10,330 nucleotides of DNA from DASUBV01 sp035763085 (GTDB taxonomy: Bacteria; Actinomycetota; Actinomycetes; Streptosporangiales; Streptosporangiaceae): assembly GCA_035763085.1 (NCBI GenBank), contig DASUBV010000105.1:1-10330 (forward strand), given 5' to 3'. Below the pieces are notes generated by a model. That model saw only the letters and a program-made list of their open reading frames with translations, was not told the origin of the DNA and made no database searches. Below are positions 5,794-10,330 of this stretch, piece by piece. The stretch's first letter is position 1. Every line of letters starts with the position of its first letter. Position numbers and translations under genes: made by a program.

Positions 5794-6888
5794 ATGGTAG
5801 GACTTGACAAGGGATTTCTGCGCGGCGGCAATGAACCGGGCGCCATTGGCGGCATGCTCGCGGCGGCGGTGGGCGACGGGCGGGTCCCCGGCGTCGTGGC
5901 CGCGGCGGGCCGCGGCCCGGTCACCCTGGCGACCTGGGCGGCGGGCCAGGCCGACACGCTGCCGGGCACGGCCCGGCCGGTCACCGCCGGGACGATCTTC
6001 GACCTGGCGTCGCTGACCAAGGTGGTGGCGACGACCACGGCCATCCTGGCCCTCATCGAGCGGGGTCAGCTGCGCCTCGATGATGCCGTGACCGGCTTCC
6101 TGCCGGACTTCGCCGCCTGCCGGGCCGGGCCGGTCACGATCCGGCACCTGCTCACCCATACCTCCGGGCTGCCGGACACCCGCCGGTTCGACCAGTGCTG
6201 CAGCTCGCCGCAGGAGCTGCGGCGCGCGCTGCACGGCATCCGGCTGCAGGCCCCGCCGGGATCCCGGATTGTCTACTCCGACCTCGGCTTTCTCGCCCTG
6301 GGCGAGATCGCCGCGGCCGCGGCCGGCCAGCCGCTGGAGGAGGTGGTACGGGACCTGGTCACCGGGCCGCTGGGGATGACCGGCACGGGGTTCTGCCCGC
6401 TGGCCGCGCCGCTCGCGGTCCCGCCCGCCGAGATCGCGGCGACCGAGCCGCGCGGCGACGGCACCGCGTGGACGGGAGTGGTTCATGACGAGAACGCCCG
6501 GCTGCTCGGCGGCGTGGCCGGGCACGCCGGCCTGTTCGCGCCCGCGGCCGACCTGGCCCGGTTCGCCGCCTGGTGGGTCAGTGACGGCGGGGGGCCGGTC
6601 AGCGCCGGGCTGCGGCACGCGGCGGCCAGCTGCCAGACCGCCGGGCTGGACGGCCGCCGCGGGCTCGGCTGGGCGTGCGCCGGGGACGGCATGGACGTGC
6701 ACGGCGGGTCCTGGCCGGCCACGGCGGTCTCGCACTCCGGGTTCACCGGCACCAGCCTGGTGCTCGACCCGGCCAGCGGCGGCTGGCTGGTGCTGCTGAC
6801 CAACGCGGTCCACTTCGGGCGCGACCACAGCGCGATCCGCGCGCTGCGGCGGCAGGTGCACGCCGCGGCCGCGCCCCTGCTGACCTGA
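5794..6888 (+). CDS. Serine hydrolase of the beta-lactamase family, resembling AmiE (YbbE)
   Basis: A 364-residue serine hydrolase of the class C beta-lactamase/PBP4* fold. Three catalytic motifs are visible: SLTK at 73-76 (nucleophile Ser73, base Lys76), YSD at 161-163, and HSG at 314-316 in place of KTG. Conserved surroundings include FDLASLTKVVATT, HLLTHTSGLPD, HDENARLLGGVAGHAGLF (231-248) and SHSGFTGTSLVLDP. The HDENA...GGVAGHAGLF and H-S/T-GFTGTS blocks are, as I recall the family, typical of AmiE/YbbE-like members; Bacillus AmiE cleaves the MurNAc-L-Ala amide in muropeptide rescue. No signal peptide is present, so it should act inside the cell, unlike the Bacillus protein. The start at ATG 5794 is favoured by TAAGAT six bases before it. 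Its first twenty codons are unusually A/T-ending, so ATG 5854 (residue 21) is an alternative. It is divergent from the importer operon. Esterase or D-peptidase activity is the main alternative. Confidence 0.88.
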   Translation: MVGLDKGFLRGGNEPGAIGGMLAAAVGDGRVPGVVAAAGRGPVTLATWAAGQADTLPGTARPVTAGTIFDLASLTKVVATTTAILALIERGQLRLDDAVTGFLPDFAACRAGPVTIRHLLTHTSGLPDTRRFDQCCSSPQELRRALHGIRLQAPPGSRIVYSDLGFLALGEIAAAAAGQPLEEVVRDLVTGPLGMTGTGFCPLAAPLAVPPAEIAATEPRGDGTAWTGVVHDENARLLGGVAGHAGLFAPAADLARFAAWWVSDGGGPVSAGLRHAAASCQTAGLDGRRGLGWACAGDGMDVHGGSWPATAVSHSGFTGTSLVLDPASGGWLVLLTNAVHFGRDHSAIRALRRQVHAAAAPLLT

Positions 6889-6899
6889 GGACTCGCCGG

Positions 6900-7343
6900 T
6901 CACGGCGCCGGCTGCCCGGCGCAGGTCCTGGCCGGGCGGGCGGCGGCGGGCAGCGAGGTCACGCCGTCCGGCAGGCTGCCGTGCGCGGCGTAGTAGGCCA
7001 GGTCCGCCGAGAGCGTCGCGGTCTGCGCGGCCGTCTGGCCCGCGCCGTTCTCGTAGGCGTTCATGGCCGGGATCGCGGCCAGCGGCGGGGCCGCGAGGTA
7101 GAACGGCGTCGATCCGCCGGGCAGGCCTGAGGGGTTATCCCAGCTGCAGACGTTGTAGTAGAGAGCATTGTCGGCCGGGCCGCCGACGGCGATCACCAGG
7201 TACTCCCCGCTGGAGGCGGCGGACCACGCGGTCGCGAAGGACCGGGTCACCTGGTCCGGGCGCAGGCCGGCGGCGCTGGCCGCGGCCAGCGCCGCGGAGT
7301 CGTCGGTCGCGTCCGCCGCGTACAGCAGCACCGAGTCGGTGAA
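6900..7343 (-). repeat. Duplicated C-terminal domain coding sequence, copy A (in the GH84 gene)
   Basis: Encodes residues 671-817 of the GH84 protein. It matches 9415-9861 at protein level (roughly 60% identity by eye over about 147 residues) and at DNA level. Shared exact strings include GGCGTAGTAGGCCAGGTC (18 bases), GCGATCACCAGGTACTC (17) and GCAGACGTTGTAGTA (15), in the same order in both copies. Confidence 0.9.
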
Positions 7344-9353
7344 CAGCGCCGGGTCGGCCTTCAGCACGAAGGCCTGGAACACGCCCTCGCCGACCACGTC
7401 CGGGATGGCGGCGGCCCGCCGGTAGGCACTCTCCAGCGCGGCCTGCTGCATGGCGGCCGGCCCGGTGGCGCCCGCCGCGGTGTCGAGCAGGTAGCGGACC
7501 GCGGCCGCGCCCGCGAGCCCGTAGTCGGCGAACTTGGCCAGCCACGGTGCGGCCTCGGCGGCGAAAGCGGAGTCCGGCATCCGGCGGCCGATCACCGGCG
7601 GGGCGGCGGCGATCTGCTGCCAGGCGGCGATCAGCGCCCGCGCCGCGGCGCGAAGCTGCGGGCTGATCGCCGGGCCCTGGTTCGCGGCGTAGGCCGTCCA
7701 GAAGGCCGAGATCAGCGGCGTGAGCGCGGGCGCCTCGGCGGTGCCGATCCGCGGCGTGGACTGGTTGTCGGCCGCGAGCACCCGCAGCGCGGCCGCCGCC
7801 GGGCCGGCGTAGGCGTCGATGCCGGCGTTCCAGGCCGCCTGCTGGCCGCTGTCGTAGGCCGGCGGGTTCCAGGTGTAGTCGGCGGTGGTGAACAGCGGCA
7901 CGGTGGACGGCGCCGCCTCCTGCATGGGGTTGGAGGTCAGCCCGGCTACCTGGCTGCCCAGGTCGGCGGCGCGGCCGGTCAGCGGGCCCAGGAACAGCCG
8001 GGTCGGCTGGTAGTCGTTGACCGGGTAGTTGTCCCAGACCACGATCTGGTGGCCGAACTCGGCGGCGACCTGCGCGGCCTGGGCCGCGGTGATCGTCTGC
8101 GGGATCACGCCGACGCCGGTCCAGTACACCAGGACCTGCGACGACAGCGACGACTTCCACACCTCGCGGTAGGCCGAGTCGGCCACGCCCGCGTAGTCGG
8201 TCGGCACCGTGATCAGCGGCTGGGCGCCCGGGTGGGTGTCGATGAAGCCGGTGACGAAGTTGTTGATCAGGTAGGCCTGGGCCGCCGCCAGCGGGCTGGC
8301 GGCGGAGCCGAACTGCGCGGTGTCCGCCGGGCAGCTGAACCCCGAGCCGATGTCGTCGAAGAACAGCGCGAACTGGCGCACCCCGGCGTCCCACAGCTGC
8401 TGGTCCTTGGCCTCCAGGGCCTGCAGGTCGGCGGCGGAGGAGTAGCAGACCGACAGGCCGGGGGACAGGGCGTAGACGAACTGCACGTGCTGGGCCTGCG
8501 CGGTGCTCGCGAGCTGGGTCAGGGCGCTGAGCTGGCCGGCCGGGTACAGCTGCTGCCAGTCCGCCCGCAGGTACGGGTCGTTCTTGGCCGAGTAGACGAA
8601 GGTGTTCAGCTTGTTCGCGCCGTAGAAGCGCAGCTGGGCGGTGATGTCGGCATCAGACCAGGCCGGGCCGTAGAAGCCCTCGATGGTCCCGCGCACGGAC
8701 ATGGCGGGCCAGTCCCGGACCACCACGTCCGGCAGCCGGGCCGCGCCAGAACCATGCGAAACGAGCTGGCGCAGGGTCTGGACCGCATAGAAGGTGCCCG
8801 TGGCATCGGTCCCGGCCAGCACCACCTCTCCCGGCCCGGCAGCCCCCTGGCCAGCTGCGGAGTGCCCGGCCGCCAGCACGTACCCGCCCGCCGCCAGGCC
8901 GTCCGGGCCCTGAGCGCCGAGCGCGGTCAGGGCCGGGCCCACGGCGGAGTTGCCGCCCGGCGTGCCGATGTAGAAGGTGACCTGGCCGGGCGGGACCGGG
9001 TGGCCCGGCGAGACGACGCTGATGTGCTGCACGCCCGCCCCGCGCAGCACCGCTGCGAGGGCCTGCAGCGCCGCCGGGTCGGTGTCCGCGCCGGCGACCT
9101 CGGTCACCCCGGCCGGGATGGTGATGGAGCCGGCCCGCTGGGTGACCTGCTGCGGCGTCGGCCAGATCGCGGGCAGGGCGGTAGTGCCCGCCGCGCTGGC
9201 CCGGGCCGCGCGGGCTGAGGCCGCGCTGGCCGGCTGCGCCGGGCTCGCGGCGAGCCCGGTCAGGGCCGCCGCCAGCAGCACGCAGCCGCCGAGCTGCCAC
9301 CGGCGCCGGGCCGTTCCGTTTCTGCTGCGCCTGATCGTGAACCTTGCCGTCAT
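6900..9353 (-). CDS. Secreted GH84 beta-N-acetylglucosaminidase with an unrecognised C-terminal domain
   Basis: An 817-residue secreted enzyme. Residues 1-48 are a signal peptide (Arg-rich start, hydrophobic core 21-36, likely cleavage after ASA near 45-47). Residues 60-210 form a GH20b-like N-terminal domain (LPAIWPTPQQV..., GTFYAVQTLRQL). The GH84 catalytic barrel covers about 218-500: RGTIEGFYGPAWS (221-233) is the family hallmark and FALFFDDIG holds the Asp333-Asp334 pair used in substrate-assisted hydrolysis of beta-GlcNAc. A helical post-catalytic region follows to about 660. Residues 671-817 form a further domain with Cys736 and Cys811 that closely matches the end of the next gene upstream. 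GH84 enzymes act on GlcNAc from O-glycoproteins, hyaluronan, chitin or wall fragments; the target here is unknown. ATG 9353 is supported by GGAGG five bases upstream. It is likely co-transcribed with the gene ending at 9415, and converges on the serine hydrolase 11 bases away. Confidence 0.92.
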   Translation of the reverse strand: MTARFTIRRSRNGTARRRWQLGGCVLLAAALTGLAASPAQPASAASARAARASAAGTTALPAIWPTPQQVTQRAGSITIPAGVTEVAGADTDPAALQALAAVLRGAGVQHISVVSPGHPVPPGQVTFYIGTPGGNSAVGPALTALGAQGPDGLAAGGYVLAAGHSAAGQGAAGPGEVVLAGTDATGTFYAVQTLRQLVSHGSGAARLPDVVVRDWPAMSVRGTIEGFYGPAWSDADITAQLRFYGANKLNTFVYSAKNDPYLRADWQQLYPAGQLSALTQLASTAQAQHVQFVYALSPGLSVCYSSAADLQALEAKDQQLWDAGVRQFALFFDDIGSGFSCPADTAQFGSAASPLAAAQAYLINNFVTGFIDTHPGAQPLITVPTDYAGVADSAYREVWKSSLSSQVLVYWTGVGVIPQTITAAQAAQVAAEFGHQIVVWDNYPVNDYQPTRLFLGPLTGRAADLGSQVAGLTSNPMQEAAPSTVPLFTTADYTWNPPAYDSGQQAAWNAGIDAYAGPAAAALRVLAADNQSTPRIGTAEAPALTPLISAFWTAYAANQGPAISPQLRAAARALIAAWQQIAAAPPVIGRRMPDSAFAAEAAPWLAKFADYGLAGAAAVRYLLDTAAGATGPAAMQQAALESAYRRAAAIPDVVGEGVFQAFVLKADPALFTDSVLLYAADATDDSAALAAASAAGLRPDQVTRSFATAWSAASSGEYLVIAVGGPADNALYYNVCSWDNPSGLPGGSTPFYLAAPPLAAIPAMNAYENGAGQTAAQTATLSADLAYYAAHGSLPDGVTSLPAAARPARTCAGQPAP

Positions 9354-9358
9354 GACGT

Positions 9359-9363
9359 CCTCC
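9359..9363 (-). promoter_or_regulatory. Ribosome binding site of the GH84 gene
   Basis: GGAGG on the minus strand, five bases before ATG 9353. It supports this start over later in-frame codons. Confidence 0.7.
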
Positions 9364-9369
9364 AGGTAG

Positions 9370-9401
9370 CGGTCCCGCCCGCTGGCCGGCGGCCGGGACC
9401 G
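9370..9401 (-). other. Intergenic inverted repeat (8-bp perfect stem) between the two secreted-protein genes
   Basis: CGGTCCCG at 9370-9377 pairs with CGGGACCG at 9394-9401 around a 16-base GC-rich loop. It begins 13 bases after the stop of the upstream gene and ends six bases before the GH84 Shine-Dalgarno. There is no T tract, so it is not a standard intrinsic terminator; it could be a processing or attenuation hairpin in a shared transcript. Confidence 0.45.
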
Positions 9402-9414
9402 GGTGGCCGGTCAG

Positions 9415-9861
9415 CTACGGCGCGGACGGCTCGCCGGAGCAGCTGTACTGCGGGCCCGCGGCCGCGGGCAGCGCGGTGACGCCCGCGGGCAGCTGGCCGT
9501 GCGTGGCGTAGTAGGCCAGGTCAGCGGCTCGCTGCGGGGTCAGTGACGCGGTGGCCGCGGTGCCGTTCTCGTAGGCGTCGGCGGGCGGCAGGTGGGCCAG
9601 CGGGCCGGCGGTGATGTAGAACGGCGTCGACCCGCCATCCTCGCCGGACGGGTCCGGCCAGCCGCAGACGTTGTAGTACAGCGCGCTGCTGGCAGCCTGG
9701 CCGACCGCGATCACCAGGTACTCGCCGCTGAGCGTGGCCGCCCACGCGGTGGCGAAGGACTGCGTCACCTGGCTGGCGGGCAGGCCGGCCGCGGCCGCCG
9801 CGCTGAGCGCGCTGGCGTCATCGGCCGCGGTCGCGGCGTACAGCACGACGGTGTCGGTGAA
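9415..9861 (-). repeat. Duplicated C-terminal domain coding sequence, copy B (in the propeller-like gene)
   Basis: Second copy of the segment at 6900-7343, in the same orientation about 2.5 kb away. The coding boundary is sharp: similarity begins at Phe-Thr-Asp in both proteins and continues to within a few residues of both stop codons, with nothing similar upstream. Confidence 0.9.
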
Positions 9862-10330
9862 GGCCGACACGGTCGTCGGCAGCGCGACGGACGTCCAGGT
9901 GCCGCCGGAGTCTGCGCTGGAGTCCGCGACCGGGGCCGTGCCGCCGTCCAGGAACACTTGCTCGGGATGGCCCGCGCCCGGATATCCGGCGGCGCCGATG
10001 ACACCGCCGGCCGTGCCGGGCAGCGTGCGGGCCTGCCACTGCTGCCCGTCCCAGGCGGTGACACCAGGGTGGCCGGATGCGGTGCGGTAGAACACCTCGG
10101 TGCCCAGGCCGCCGGACGGCAGCTGGTAGGTCGTGGCCGCCAGCGCGGTCGCCGCGGCCGGGGTCCCCGGCAGGTCGCGGACGAGCCACCGGCTGCCGGG
10201 CTGCTGGCGGGCTGCCGCGGCCAGCTGGCCGTGACCGTCGATGAAGAAGATCAGCTGCTGGCTGCCGCCGGGGCCGGCGGTGACCGCCGCCAGCGCGGTC
10301 CCGGCCGCGATCCCGGACGCGGCCGGGACC
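9415..10330 (-). CDS. Probable secreted beta-propeller-like protein with the shared C-terminal domain (5' truncated by window)
   Basis: The frame is open from the right edge to TAG at 9415-9417, giving 304 visible residues. The GTG at 10095 is an internal valine, not the start. Residues 1-155 contain repeats of about 47-50 residues: strands LIFFIDGHGQL, EVFYRTASGHPGV and QVFLDGGTAPV, each followed by a conserved W-x4-LP (Trp48, Trp98, Trp145). That spacing fits beta-propeller blades such as those of sugar-binding propeller lectins, but the fold is inferred. From about residue 156 (FTDTVVLYAA) to the end it carries the same domain as the GH84 protein, including both cysteines (NVCGW and SCSGEP). 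The start and any signal peptide lie outside the window; secretion is inferred from the cysteine-containing shared domain and the neighbour. The GH84 gene follows 61 bases downstream on the same strand, probably in one transcript. Confidence 0.75.
   Translation of the reverse strand, partial: VPAASGIAAGTALAAVTAGPGGSQQLIFFIDGHGQLAAAARQQPGSRWLVRDLPGTPAAATALAATTYQLPSGGLGTEVFYRTASGHPGVTAWDGQQWQARTLPGTAGGVIGAAGYPGAGHPEQVFLDGGTAPVADSSADSGGTWTSVALPTTVSAFTDTVVLYAATAADDASALSAAAAAGLPASQVTQSFATAWAATLSGEYLVIAVGQAASSALYYNVCGWPDPSGEDGGSTPFYITAGPLAHLPPADAYENGTAATASLTPQRAADLAYYATHGQLPAGVTALPAAAGPQYSCSGEPSAP

Noticed and set aside
5803..5811. CTTGACAAG near-palindrome as a repressor operator
   Set aside because: Too short (nine bases), lies within hydrolase codons, and could simply be a -35-like hexamer.
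8049..9218. 389-codon open frame on the plus strand opposite the GH84 gene
   Set aside because: Composition is typical of a shadow frame, no recognisable domain, and the opposite strand encodes an unmistakable GH84 enzyme.
9415..10095. GTG at 10095 as the start of a 226-residue gene
   Set aside because: The frame stays open to the window edge with the same repeat pattern upstream; this GTG is Val within the strand EVFYRT.
9391..10330. GGCCGGGACC at 9391-9400 and again at 10321-10330 as a flanking repeat of a mobile element
   Set aside because: Ten GC-only bases recur by chance in this composition; no transposase or target duplication is present.

Overview
The window is about 70% G+C throughout. 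Nearly every third codon position is G or C, genes are packed with 4-nt overlaps, and two starts look leaderless (a TANNNT box six bases before the start codon). Together with the protein families present, this points to a chromosome segment of a filamentous or related high-GC actinomycete. I cannot name the genus from sequence alone.

Region 1 (1-2542) holds four unrelated metabolic genes: the last codons of what looks like a MocR/PdxR-type GntR regulator (+, runs off the left edge); a convergent FMN split-barrel protein of the pyridoxamine-phosphate-oxidase type (-); a small cysteine-dependent protein phosphatase (+) with WPD and CX5R motifs; and a zinc-less NADP(H)-dependent medium-chain oxidoreductase (+). 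The last two are separated by about ten degenerate copies of an 18-bp tandem repeat that also encodes the phosphatase C-terminus.

Region 2 (2587-5725, all -) is a carbohydrate ABC importer operon: a lipoprotein substrate-binding protein, then two permeases joined by GTGA and ATGA overlaps. No ATPase gene is present, as is usual for actinomycete CUT1 importers that share an ATPase encoded elsewhere. The binding-protein gene carries a rare TTA leucine codon at codon 8. Divergent from it (5794-6888, +) is a signal-less serine hydrolase of the beta-lactamase/AmiE type.

Region 3 (6900-10330, all -) encodes two secreted proteins. The downstream one is a GH84 beta-N-acetylglucosaminidase with a signal peptide, GH20b-like N-terminal domain and Asp-Asp catalytic pair. 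The upstream one, truncated by the right edge, has beta-propeller-like repeats. The two have different N-terminal parts but end in nearly the same domain of about 147 residues with two conserved cysteines (roughly 60% identity by eye), which I do not recognise.

Read together, regions 2 and 3 look like an amino-sugar salvage locus: an extracellular hexosaminidase and a lectin-like partner release sugars, a lipoprotein-dependent importer takes them up, and a hydrolase resembling Bacillus AmiE (muropeptide amidase) may process imported peptides. The substrate assignment is inference. The shared C-terminal domain is the most promising candidate for something undescribed.
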